Assembly: GCA_002436105.1 (NCBI GenBank)
Contig: DIXU01000005.1
Coordinates: 1 to 64,000, forward strand
Origin: Candidatus Aminicenantes bacterium UBA6072
Lineage (GTDB): Bacteria; Acidobacteriota; Aminicenantia; UBA2199
DNA: 64,000 nucleotides
Direction: 5' to 3'
Below the pieces are notes generated by a model that saw only the letters and a list, made by a program, of their open reading frames with translations, was not told the DNA's origin and made no database searches. Each line of letters begins with the position of its first letter. Position 1 is the first letter of the stretch. Positions 43,387 through 50,770 of the stretch are shown one piece after another. The position numbers and the translations under genes are program-made.

Positions 43387-44558
43387 TGTCTCACTCCCAA
43401 AACTTCCGCTATTCCCGCCTGGATCTCCCGCAGCACCGCCTCCCAGGAATAGTACTGCCGCACGTACTCCAGCCCCTTTTCGCCCATGCCCGCGCGCAGC
43501 GCCGGGCGGCGGTAGATGCGCCGGAAGCCGGCCAGGAATTCCTCCTGATTGCCGTACGCCAGGCCGGCCCCGGAGACGTTCACGTGCTCCATCAAGGCCG
43601 GGCAATCGCGATTGGCCAGCACCGGCGTGCGCATGGAGAATGACTCCAGGGTGGTGATCGAGAGGCTCTCCAGCGGCGAGGGCTGCAGGGAAAGAACGGC
43701 GCCCTTGAAGGCGGCCAGCTTCTCCTCCTCGGCAACGAAGCCGAGATACTTCAGGCCCTGGATCCCGGGCAGGTCCATCATCTGCTTGCCGATCAGGACC
43801 AGGTCGACGTAGGCCTCCTGCTTCAACGCCCGGTAGTGGTCGAAAGCGGCTTCCAGCCCCTTGCCCCTCTCGATGCGGCCGGCATACAGGAGGTAGGGCG
43901 CGACCAGCAGGAAGCGGCGGCGGAAGGGCTTGTCGTCGACACCGGGCAGGATGTCCAGCCCGGTGCGCGCCAGGCGCATCGCCCCCGGGGGGTCGAACAG
44001 GCGCCGCACCAGGTCCATTTCGGCCCGGGTCAGGAAGAACAGGGCCCGCGGGCGACGGAACACATCGCCCATGGCCGCCAGGTATATGGGCGGCTCGTCA
44101 TGGGCGGTGGGGAACAGGATGGCCGGCTTGCTCACCGCCCGCAGCCCGGCGATGGTGGGATAATAGAGATAGGTGAAAAAAAGGAACAGGTCGATCTCTT
44201 TCTCGGCCTCGACCAGCCCCCCGACCAGGTCGGGGCACAGCGGGCCCTGCTCGGCGATCCAGCGTTCCTCGTCGCGCTCGGCGGCCGCCCGGGCGAAGAA
44301 CTCATCGGAAAAGCGGTTGAAGGCGGCGATGTCGCGCTCGCGAGCCACCGGGAAGCGGCGAATGGCGACCCCGCGCAGGATCGACTCGCCCACCGGGTAC
44401 TCGTTGCGCCAGGTGAGATAATCCCGGGCGCAGGTGGTGAAGACGGTCACGCGCAGGCCCTGGCGCCGCAGCCGCTCGGCCACGTTGCGCGCCAGGGTCT
44501 CGGCGCCGCCGATCACCTCGTTGCCGTAGCGCTGGACGACGACGCCGATGGAGATCAT
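43365..44558 (-). CDS. Glycosyltransferase, GT4-like
   Basis: A 397-residue cytoplasmic or membrane-associated GT-B enzyme. Seen: VQRYGNEVIGGAETLARNVAERLRRQG (the N-terminal glycine-rich loop), LYAGRIERGKGLEAAFDHYRAL and SPLESLSITTLESFSMRTPVLAN, the donor-binding EX7E region. It transfers a sugar from a nucleotide donor, acceptor unknown; export polysaccharide or lipopolysaccharide is likely from context. Start 44558 overlaps the upstream gene by ATGA and has GGAGG. The last residues, RQTSDVSS, are encoded by the heptamer repeat, so the C-terminus is repeat-derived. Confidence 0.88.
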   Translation of the reverse strand: MISIGVVVQRYGNEVIGGAETLARNVAERLRRQGLRVTVFTTCARDYLTWRNEYPVGESILRGVAIRRFPVARERDIAAFNRFSDEFFARAAAERDEERWIAEQGPLCPDLVGGLVEAEKEIDLFLFFTYLYYPTIAGLRAVSKPAILFPTAHDEPPIYLAAMGDVFRRPRALFFLTRAEMDLVRRLFDPPGAMRLARTGLDILPGVDDKPFRRRFLLVAPYLLYAGRIERGKGLEAAFDHYRALKQEAYVDLVLIGKQMMDLPGIQGLKYLGFVAEEEKLAAFKGAVLSLQPSPLESLSITTLESFSMRTPVLANRDCPALMEHVNVSGAGLAYGNQEEFLAGFRRIYRRPALRAGMGEKGLEYVRQYYSWEAVLREIQAGIAEVLGVRQTSDVSS

Positions 44559-45613
44559 AACGCCTCCAGATGAGCGAGCAGCCGCTCGGGCCGCGCCTGC
44601 CGCCGGTATTCCTCGTAGCGCCGCAGCCCCGCCTGGCGCAGGCGCCATCGCAACCCCTCGTCGTTCAGGACCCTCTCGACCAGCGCCGCGGTCGCGGCGA
44701 CCTCCTTGTCGCGCAGCAGCAGCCCGGCCCCGCCCAAGGTCTCGGGAACGGCGCCGGCGGCGTAGGCCAGCACCGGGAGACCGAAGCGGCAGCTCTCGAT
44801 CAGGGGCAGGCAGAAGCCCTCGTGCTCGCTCAGGGAAACAAAAAGATCGGCCGCGCCATAGGCGGCCAGGAACTCCTCGCGCGGGATATGGCCGGTAAAA
44901 ACCAGGTCGCGGGCATCGAGCTTCAGGCGGGCGGCCAGGTCAAGCAGGGAAAAATAGTAGCGCGGCAGGGTGGCGGTATTCCCGGCGATGATCAGGCGCA
45001 ACGGCGGGGAAACATGGCGCTTGCAGAAGGCCAGCAGCTTGATCAGGTCCTCGATTCTCTTGTTCGGGGTGACGCGGCCGACGAACAGCAGGTTGCGGCG
45101 GCCATCGCGGAACGGCGCGGCAAAGGAGGGGCTGGGCAACGCTTCGTATTCGCTCTCGTCGATCATCACCGGGTGGACGAAGACGTCCCCGGCACCCAGC
45201 TCGCGCAGTTCATCGGCGTTGTAGCGCGAGTCGGCGATGAAATGCCGGCAGTGCGCCACCAGGTCCCCCAGCTCCCGGCGGGCGGTCTCGGTCAGGCGCT
45301 GCAGCCGCGGGGAAAATCCGGCAAAGAAGCGGCTGGGGGTGACATTGTGGTACAGCAGCACCTTCGTTCCCGCTTCCCGGATGAATTCGGCGCTGAGCGG
45401 GGAAGCGATGGCGAAGTGGTAGATCTTCAGCGCCCCGGGATCGGAACCATGGCCGCGCGCCGCCAGCGCCTGGCCGCGCAGCCGGGGATCGATGGTCAGC
45501 GCCACGATGCGGCTGGCGATGCCGCGGCCGAGCAGGAAGCGATGGAAGCACAGAGTGGAGTTGCCCACGGCGTCGCCGGCATGAAAGCCGGAGAGGCGCT
45601 GCTCGACGACCAT
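44555..45613 (-). CDS. Glycosyltransferase, GT4 family, tandem paralogue B
   Basis: A 352-residue GT-B enzyme. MVVEQRLSGFHAGDAVGN at the N-terminus aligns with MTVEQFLPAFHYGDAVSN of the upstream gene and fixes the start at 45613. NLLFVGRVTPNKRIEDL, GNTATLPRYYF and SLSEHEGFCLPLIESCRFGLPVLAY are the donor-site motifs with the EX7E pair. Same length as its paralogue. Linked by a 4-bp gap upstream and an ATGA overlap downstream, so three glycosyltransferases form one transcription unit. Likely surface-polysaccharide synthesis. Confidence 0.9.
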   Translation of the reverse strand: MVVEQRLSGFHAGDAVGNSTLCFHRFLLGRGIASRIVALTIDPRLRGQALAARGHGSDPGALKIYHFAIASPLSAEFIREAGTKVLLYHNVTPSRFFAGFSPRLQRLTETARRELGDLVAHCRHFIADSRYNADELRELGAGDVFVHPVMIDESEYEALPSPSFAAPFRDGRRNLLFVGRVTPNKRIEDLIKLLAFCKRHVSPPLRLIIAGNTATLPRYYFSLLDLAARLKLDARDLVFTGHIPREEFLAAYGAADLFVSLSEHEGFCLPLIESCRFGLPVLAYAAGAVPETLGGAGLLLRDKEVAATAALVERVLNDEGLRWRLRQAGLRRYEEYRRQARPERLLAHLEAL

Positions 45614-45617
45614 GGCG

Positions 45618-46676
45618 TTACAATTGGCCAAGCCAGTCCAGCAGGAGTCCGGTGTCGGCCTGGCGGCGGTAACGCTCGATGCGCGCCGGCCCCTGGGCCC
45701 GCAGGGTCCTGTTCAGCGCCTTGTTCTCCAGCACCTGCTCCACCAGTCCGGCCACGCGCGCCGGGTCCTTGTCACGGAACAGGATGCCGGCCCCGTCCAG
45801 GGTCTCGGCCACGGCGGCGGCGTCATAGGCCAGGACCGGCAGCTGGAACAGGCAGCTTTCCAGCAGCGGCAGGCAGAAGCCCTCGTGCTCGCTCATGGAC
45901 AGGAACACGTCGGCCCGGCGGTAGACGGCCAGGAATTCGTCCAGGGGCAGGTGGCCGGTGAACAGGACGTCCTCCGCGTTCAGGTAGAAGCGGGCCGCCA
46001 GGTCGGAAAGGGCGTGGAAATACTTGGGCAGCGCCCGCGTGTTGCCCATCACGATCAGGCGGATGGCCGGCGAGACGTATTTCTTGTAGTAGAACACCGT
46101 GCGCACCAGGTCCTCGATCCTCTTGTTGGGGATGACCCGACCCACGAACAGGATGTTCTTGCGCTCGTTATCCAGGAGTTCCATGAAAGGCCGGCTGGGC
46201 TCGCGGGCGTAGTCGCCCAGGTCGGCCGGCAGCGGGAACACGCGCACGTTGGCAAAACCCAGGTCCTGCAGCTCCCCGGCGCTGTAGCCGGACATGGCCA
46301 GCGCCAGCCCGAAGCCGGCGGACAGGCGCTGCAGCTGCTCGCGGCCGGCGCTGACGAAACGCACGAAGAAATCGGAATAGCCGGCAAAGAAACGCGCCGG
46401 GGTGATATTATGGTAGAAAATCGCCTTGCGGCCCTTCTGCTCCAGGAAAAACTCGCTGAGCGGCGACGGGACGGCGAAATGCAGGATCTTGACCGCGGCG
46501 GGATCGACGCGGTAGTCGGCGAACAACATGGCCCGGCCCTGCATGTTCTCGTCGCAGGTCAGGGTGACCAGCCGGCTCTCGACCCCCTGGGCGCGCAGGC
46601 TGCGGTCGAGGGCCAGGGCGGCGTTGCTGACCGCGTCGCCGTAGTGAAACGCCGGAAGGAACTGCTCGACTGTCAT
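45618..46676 (-). CDS. Glycosyltransferase, GT4 family, tandem paralogue A
   Basis: A 352-residue GT-B enzyme, first gene of the glycosyltransferase operon. Seen: FVGRVIPNKRIEDLVRTV, GNTRALPKYFHALSDLAARF and SMSEHEGFCLPLLESCLFQLPVLAYDA. It shares these stretches with the next gene, so the pair arose by duplication. The ATG at 46676 lies six bases after a -10 box (46688-46683) and has no Shine-Dalgarno sequence; the predicted message begins at the A of the ATG. Acceptor and sugar unknown. Confidence 0.9.
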   Translation of the reverse strand: MTVEQFLPAFHYGDAVSNAALALDRSLRAQGVESRLVTLTCDENMQGRAMLFADYRVDPAAVKILHFAVPSPLSEFFLEQKGRKAIFYHNITPARFFAGYSDFFVRFVSAGREQLQRLSAGFGLALAMSGYSAGELQDLGFANVRVFPLPADLGDYAREPSRPFMELLDNERKNILFVGRVIPNKRIEDLVRTVFYYKKYVSPAIRLIVMGNTRALPKYFHALSDLAARFYLNAEDVLFTGHLPLDEFLAVYRRADVFLSMSEHEGFCLPLLESCLFQLPVLAYDAAAVAETLDGAGILFRDKDPARVAGLVEQVLENKALNRTLRAQGPARIERYRRQADTGLLLDWLGQL

Positions 46677-46682
46677 GGCTCT

Positions 46683-46711
46683 CTTTTAGCAGAAAAACCC
46701 GATGGGGTCAA
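46683..46711 (-). promoter_or_regulatory. Promoter of the glycosyltransferase operon
   Basis: On the minus strand TTGACC (46711-46706), 17-bp spacer, TAAAAG (46688-46683). Predicted +1 is about 46676, the A of the ATG. Confidence 0.65.
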
Positions 46712-46723
46712 CAGAACGCCGGG

Positions 46724-46752
46724 TTGCAAAAATGCCGCCATTGCGGTACAAA
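46724..46752 (+). promoter_or_regulatory. Promoter of the SLC13-type transporter
   Basis: TTGCAA (46724-46729), 17-bp spacer, TACAAA (46747-46752). Its -35 is only 12 bp from the -35 of the divergent glycosyltransferase promoter. The GTG start at 46757 is very close to +1. Confidence 0.5.
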
Positions 46753-46756
46753 TAAG

Positions 46757-48505
46757 GTGCGCCGGGAGGTCCCCATCGCCACCTTCGTCATCGCGGTCAT
46801 CATCCTGCTGTTCATCCTGCTTTCCAGAACGCGGACCCATCCGGCATTTCTCTTCGCCGGCGCCCTGTTCGTCTTCTTCCTGGCCGGCATGATACCGGCG
46901 GCGGAGATGCTGAAGCAGTTCATCAATCCCGCCCTGGTGACACTGGTCCTGGTCCTGCAGGCCGCGGCGGTGATCGAGAAGACACCCCTCAGCGACTGGA
47001 TGAGCCGCATGGTCCTGGTCGGCCATTCGCAGCAACGGACCCTGGCCCGCCTGTGCCTGGGCATATTCCCCCTTTCGGCCCTGCTGAACAATACCGCCGT
47101 GGTCGCCTCGTTCCTGGCGCCGCTCAAAAACAACCGCCATTTCCCCCCTTCCAAGCTGCTGCTGCCGCTTTCGTACGCCGCCATCATCGGCGGCTCCGTC
47201 ACGCTGATCGGCACCTCGACCAACCTGATCGTCAACGGCCTGGTCATGGAAGCGGGGATGAAAAGCCTGGAAATCTTCCAGTTTGCCTGCGTGGGCATCC
47301 CGCTGTGCATCGCGGGCTTCGCCTATATCACCTTCGTTTCCCATCGGCTGCTGCCGGCCAACGAGGCCGCGGCAAGGATCGACCGCGTCGATTATTTCCT
47401 GGAAGCCCGGGTGCTGGAGGGTTCGGCACACATCGGCCGCACCGTCGCCGCCAACAAGTTCCGCAACCTGCAGAGTCTTTTCCTGGCCGAGCTGATCCGC
47501 AAGGAGCGGCTGCTTTCCCCCGTCAGTCCCGACGAGATCATCCGCGCCGGGGACATCCTGGTGTTCGTCGGCGACGTGCATCAGGTGCGGGACATCGACC
47601 GCTTCGATCGCCTGGCCGTTTTCACCGAGGAGAACATCGGGCTGCTCAAGAAAAACCTGCTGGAAGTGGTTCTCTCGCACACGTCCATGCTGCTCGGCAA
47701 AAAGGTGAAAACCGCCGACTTCCGGGCCCGCTTCGACGCCGCGGTGGTGGCGGTGCGCCGGGGCAGCAGGAAGCTCTCGGGAAAGATCGGCTCGATCCGC
47801 CTGGAAGCCGGCGATACGCTGCTCCTGGCCGTCGGCCCGGATTTCGTCAAGAGGGAAAACCTTCACCATGATTTCATCCTCGTCAACCGGATCGATCGGA
47901 CACGGCGCCTGTCCCGGGCGCAAAGCGCCCTGGCGGTGGGGTTGTTCGCGACGGCGATCCTGGCCGGGGCCCTGAAACTGCTGCCGCTGTTCAACTCGCT
48001 GGCCATCCTGCTGTTCCTCTTCATCCTGCTGGGCTATTTCCGTTTCGAGGACCTGCGCAACAACGCCAACCTGGACATCATCGTGCTCGTGGGCTCGGCG
48101 CTGGGCATTTCCAAGGTGATGATCGACAGCGGCGCCTCCGCGCTCATCGCCCAGGGCGTCCTTCACTCGGTCCATGGCCAGGGCGCCTGGGCCGGCATGG
48201 CAGGAATCTATTTCCTGACCGTGCTGCTGACGCAGATGGTGACCAACAACGCCGCGGCGGCGCTGGCCTTTCCCCTGGCCTATTCCACGGCGCTCACCCT
48301 GCAGGCCTCTCCCCTGCCCTTCGTCATGGCCGTGGCCTACGGCGCCAGCGCGGCCTTTCTCACGCCGCACGGTTACCAGACGAACCTGATGGTCTACGGG
48401 CCGGGGAGCTACCGCTTCATGGATTACATGAAAGCCGGCCTGCCGCTGCTGCTGATCTACAGCCTGGTCACGCTGGCGCTGCTGCCCCTCTTTTTCCCTT
48501 TCTGA
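46757..48505 (+). CDS. SLC13/DASS-family permease with RCK_C domains
   Basis: A 582-residue inner-membrane transporter. About five N-terminal TM helices are followed by a cytoplasmic block of about 210 residues with two RCK_C/TrkA-C domains (EGSAHIGRTVAANKFRNLQSLFLAELIRKERLLSPVSPDEIIRAGDILVFVG and GSIRLEAGDTLLLAVG), then further TM helices. SLC13 hairpin signatures are LIGTSTNLIVNG and QMVTNNAAAALAFPLA. The family carries sulfate, dicarboxylates or other anions with sodium; the substrate is unresolved. The start is uncertain: GTG 46757 is preferred; a GGGAGG at 46763-46769 does not lead to a standard start codon in frame. Confidence 0.88.
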   Translation: MRREVPIATFVIAVIILLFILLSRTRTHPAFLFAGALFVFFLAGMIPAAEMLKQFINPALVTLVLVLQAAAVIEKTPLSDWMSRMVLVGHSQQRTLARLCLGIFPLSALLNNTAVVASFLAPLKNNRHFPPSKLLLPLSYAAIIGGSVTLIGTSTNLIVNGLVMEAGMKSLEIFQFACVGIPLCIAGFAYITFVSHRLLPANEAAARIDRVDYFLEARVLEGSAHIGRTVAANKFRNLQSLFLAELIRKERLLSPVSPDEIIRAGDILVFVGDVHQVRDIDRFDRLAVFTEENIGLLKKNLLEVVLSHTSMLLGKKVKTADFRARFDAAVVAVRRGSRKLSGKIGSIRLEAGDTLLLAVGPDFVKRENLHHDFILVNRIDRTRRLSRAQSALAVGLFATAILAGALKLLPLFNSLAILLFLFILLGYFRFEDLRNNANLDIIVLVGSALGISKVMIDSGASALIAQGVLHSVHGQGAWAGMAGIYFLTVLLTQMVTNNAAAALAFPLAYSTALTLQASPLPFVMAVAYGASAAFLTPHGYQTNLMVYGPGSYRFMDYMKAGLPLLLIYSLVTLALLPLFFPF

Positions 48506-48573
48506 CGGCCGCCGGCCGCTGGAGAACAGTATGCCAGTCCGGTCGTTTTGCGGACAGGAGAGAATGGAGGGAT

Positions 48574-48611
48574 AAAAAAAAAGGCCGGACCGGCACTCGG
48601 CCGGTCCGGCC
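48574..48611 (-). terminator. Intrinsic terminator of the Yip1-family gene
   Basis: On the minus strand an 11-bp perfect GC-rich stem (arms 48611-48601 and 48593-48583, loop of seven) is followed by nine T (48582-48574). Reads only for the minus strand; the plus strand lacks a U-tract. Confidence 0.92.
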
Positions 48612-48637
48612 ATGAAACGAAGCTCGGATCAATGCGA

Positions 48638-49246
48638 CTAGAAGCCGCGCAGTCCTCCCGCCAGGCCGGCCATGCTGCCCAGGGCGATGCGGCTGACGAT
48701 GAAGCCCACCAGCCAGTAGATCACGATCAGGGCGACGATGGACACGACAAAATACGGCAGCAGTTTTTCCTTGGCCGGCTCCTTGATCTTCTGCAGGCCC
48801 ATGTACATCAGGTACAGCGAATAGATGCTGGCCAGGATCACCAGGACCGACAGGGCCGGGATGATGCCCAGCACGCCAGCCACCCAGGCCGGCGTATACG
48901 AAAAGACGGCGATCTTGACGGCGGCCGTGAGGTCCTTGGTGCAGCCGAAAGTCGGCGCCAAAGCGTCGATGATGAAAGCCAGCGCGAATATGCCGGCCAG
49001 CGAGAGGACATACGAGAGGATCGCCCAGACCAGGGCGGTGCCCACGGGCCAGCGGAAGGTGCCGAGGCCGCCGAACGACATGCCGATCACGACATAGCCG
49101 ATAAAGCCGGCCACGGCGGGTATGGCGGCCAGGATCACGGCGTACTTCATGAACATGTCGGCGATGGTCAGGTTCTCGCCCTTGATCACGTCCCATTCCT
49201 TGGCCGGGGTCAGAATGATGTTCTTCGCTCGTTCGATCAGGTTCAT
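48638..49246 (-). CDS. Yip1-domain membrane protein
   Basis: A 202-residue polytopic inner-membrane protein with five TM helices, among them FMKYAVILAAIPAVAGFIGYVVIG and LLPYFVVSIVALIVIYWLVGFIVSRIAL. The N-terminal MNLIERAKNIILTPAKEWDVIKGE is the standard opening of bacterial Yip1 proteins (PF04893). The function is unknown. GGAGG lies before the ATG, a promoter at 49305-49277 and a perfect terminator behind it, so it is a single-gene unit. Confidence 0.87.
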   Translation of the reverse strand: MNLIERAKNIILTPAKEWDVIKGENLTIADMFMKYAVILAAIPAVAGFIGYVVIGMSFGGLGTFRWPVGTALVWAILSYVLSLAGIFALAFIIDALAPTFGCTKDLTAAVKIAVFSYTPAWVAGVLGIIPALSVLVILASIYSLYLMYMGLQKIKEPAKEKLLPYFVVSIVALIVIYWLVGFIVSRIALGSMAGLAGGLRGF

Positions 49247-49276
49247 ATTTTTCCTCCTATGAATTCAGCAGAACAA

Positions 49277-49305
49277 CAAATATCCTAAATGAACGCAAAA
49301 GTCAA
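49277..49305 (-). promoter_or_regulatory. Promoter of the Yip1-family gene
   Basis: On the minus strand TTGACT (49305-49300), 17-bp spacer, TATTTG (49282-49277). Confidence 0.6.
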
Positions 49306-49458
49306 TAAAGAAAGGCGGGCGATCACGGGCAGGGCGGACCGTACCCAGTGGTGGCGACTGGCCCGGATCGGCCGGGGCCGGCCGCAGCGGCGGGACTTCC
49401 GGAATGGGGCCCCGCCGGGCGCGGTTTTCCGTCTCTCGCCGCCTGTCGCCGGGTTCAC

Positions 49459-49487
49459 TTGACCCGGCCCGGTGAAACTCATATAAT
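49459..49487 (+). promoter_or_regulatory. Promoter of tatA
   Basis: TTGACC (49459-49464), 17-bp spacer, TATAAT (49482-49487). Leader about 16 nt with AAGGAG. Confidence 0.8.
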
Positions 49488-49509
49488 GATCCATATCAAG
49501 GAGAAAACC

Positions 49510-49692
49510 ATGTTCGGAAGCCTGGGAATCTGGGAAATTTTGCTGATAGTGGTCGTCATCGCCCTGCTGTTCGGCGGCAGGAAGCTCCCCGAGCTGGGCA
49601 GGGGCCTGGGCCAGGGGATCAAGAACTTCAAGAATGCGGTCAAGGGCGAAGGCAAGGACGAAGACAAGACCAGGGATGAGAAGGGTAATTGA
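49510..49692 (+). CDS. tatA: Twin-arginine translocase subunit TatA/TatE
   Basis: A 60-residue inner-membrane protein. One N-terminal TM helix (LGIWEILLIVVVIALLFGG), the Phe-Gly hinge area, an amphipathic helix (KLPELGRGLGQGIKNFKNAVKG) and a charged tail. This is the pore-forming Tat subunit that exports folded proteins. No tatB or tatC lies nearby. ATG with AAGGAG and promoter upstream. Its last 17 bp overlap the methyltransferase. Confidence 0.93.
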   Translation: MFGSLGIWEILLIVVVIALLFGGRKLPELGRGLGQGIKNFKNAVKGEGKDEDKTRDEKGN

Positions 49693-50770
49693 GGGCCTGG
49701 TCGAGAAGCGCAAGGCCAGGCAGGAGGAACTGAAGTCCAGTTTGCGCGGCCTGGCCGCGCTCATGCGCGGGCGGGGCTGGCTCGGCAAAGGCGAAAAAAA
49801 GGTTCAGGCCGGCTTCACCCGGTTCGAAGAAGCGCTGGCGGCCTATGTCACCGCCCAGGACAAGGAGTGGGACGCCTACGCCAGCAACCATGCCACCATG
49901 GTCTTCAAGTCGCTGCAGTGGAAGATCGAGAAGCTCGAGGCCGAGTATTCCCTGCTCAGGACGCTGCTCGTCCATTTCGCCCAGCTGGAGAACAAGCTGG
50001 GCCGGCTGCTGGAATCCATCGCGGAAAAGCCGACCCTTGCCGCCGTTGCCGAGCTTCGCCAAGTGCGGGAACAGCTGTCGCCCGTCCAGTACGCCGACTT
50101 CGAGAAACGCTTCCGCGGCCGTCCCGAGGAGATCGGCCGCCGGCTGGCCGGGTACCTGCCGCTGTTCGCCGCCAACGGCGAGGTCCTGGACATCGGCTGC
50201 GGCCGCGGCGAATTCATGGCCCTCTTGCGCGACGGCGGCCGACGCCCCCTGGGGCTGGATCTTTCCGACTCGATGCTGGAGGAAGCGCGTGCGCGCGATC
50301 TCCCCTGCGTCAAGGCCGACGCCCTGGAATTCCTGAAGCAACGCCCCGCTGACTCGCTCGACGGCGTCTTTTCCTCCCAGGTCATCGAGCACCTTGAACC
50401 GGACTACCTGCAACGCGTCGTTTCCGAGTGTTTCCGGGTCCTGAGGCCGGGCGCGGTCCTGCTGCTGGAGACCATCAACCCCCTGAGCCTGTTCGCCATC
50501 AGCCGCATCTATTTCCTCGATCCGACCCACCAGCGCCCGCTGCACCCCGAATACATGCGCTACCTGCTGGAAAGCTCGGGTTTCAGCGCCGTGGAGATCC
50601 TGTTCGGCCCCGAGCCGGAAGCCGAAAAGCTCCTCGAGGCCGACCCCGCCGCGAATCAGGCCCTGCCGTTCAATGAGAACGTCGACCGCCTCAATCGCCT
50701 GCTGTTCGCCCCATGCGAATACGCGGTCAAGGGACTGAAGCCCCGTTTGGGCGGGGCGATCCAGCCGTGA
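49676..50770 (+). CDS. SAM-dependent methyltransferase with N-terminal helical region
   Basis: A 364-residue cytoplasmic enzyme. The first 145 residues are charged helices, likely coiled coil. The class I methyltransferase domain follows: VLDIGCGRGEFMALLRDGG (SAM motif I), LGLDLSDSMLEEARARDL (motif II with acidic end), DGVFSSQVIEHL and FRVLRPGAVLLLETINP. The DPTHQRPLHPEYMRYLLESSGF segment is typical of methyltransferases in O-antigen and capsule clusters, often chain-capping enzymes, in line with three glycosyltransferases 3 kb away. It starts within tatA and ends in a GTGA overlap with lepA. Confidence 0.85.
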   Translation: MRRVIEGLVEKRKARQEELKSSLRGLAALMRGRGWLGKGEKKVQAGFTRFEEALAAYVTAQDKEWDAYASNHATMVFKSLQWKIEKLEAEYSLLRTLLVHFAQLENKLGRLLESIAEKPTLAAVAELRQVREQLSPVQYADFEKRFRGRPEEIGRRLAGYLPLFAANGEVLDIGCGRGEFMALLRDGGRRPLGLDLSDSMLEEARARDLPCVKADALEFLKQRPADSLDGVFSSQVIEHLEPDYLQRVVSECFRVLRPGAVLLLETINPLSLFAISRIYFLDPTHQRPLHPEYMRYLLESSGFSAVEILFGPEPEAEKLLEADPAANQALPFNENVDRLNRLLFAPCEYAVKGLKPRLGGAIQP

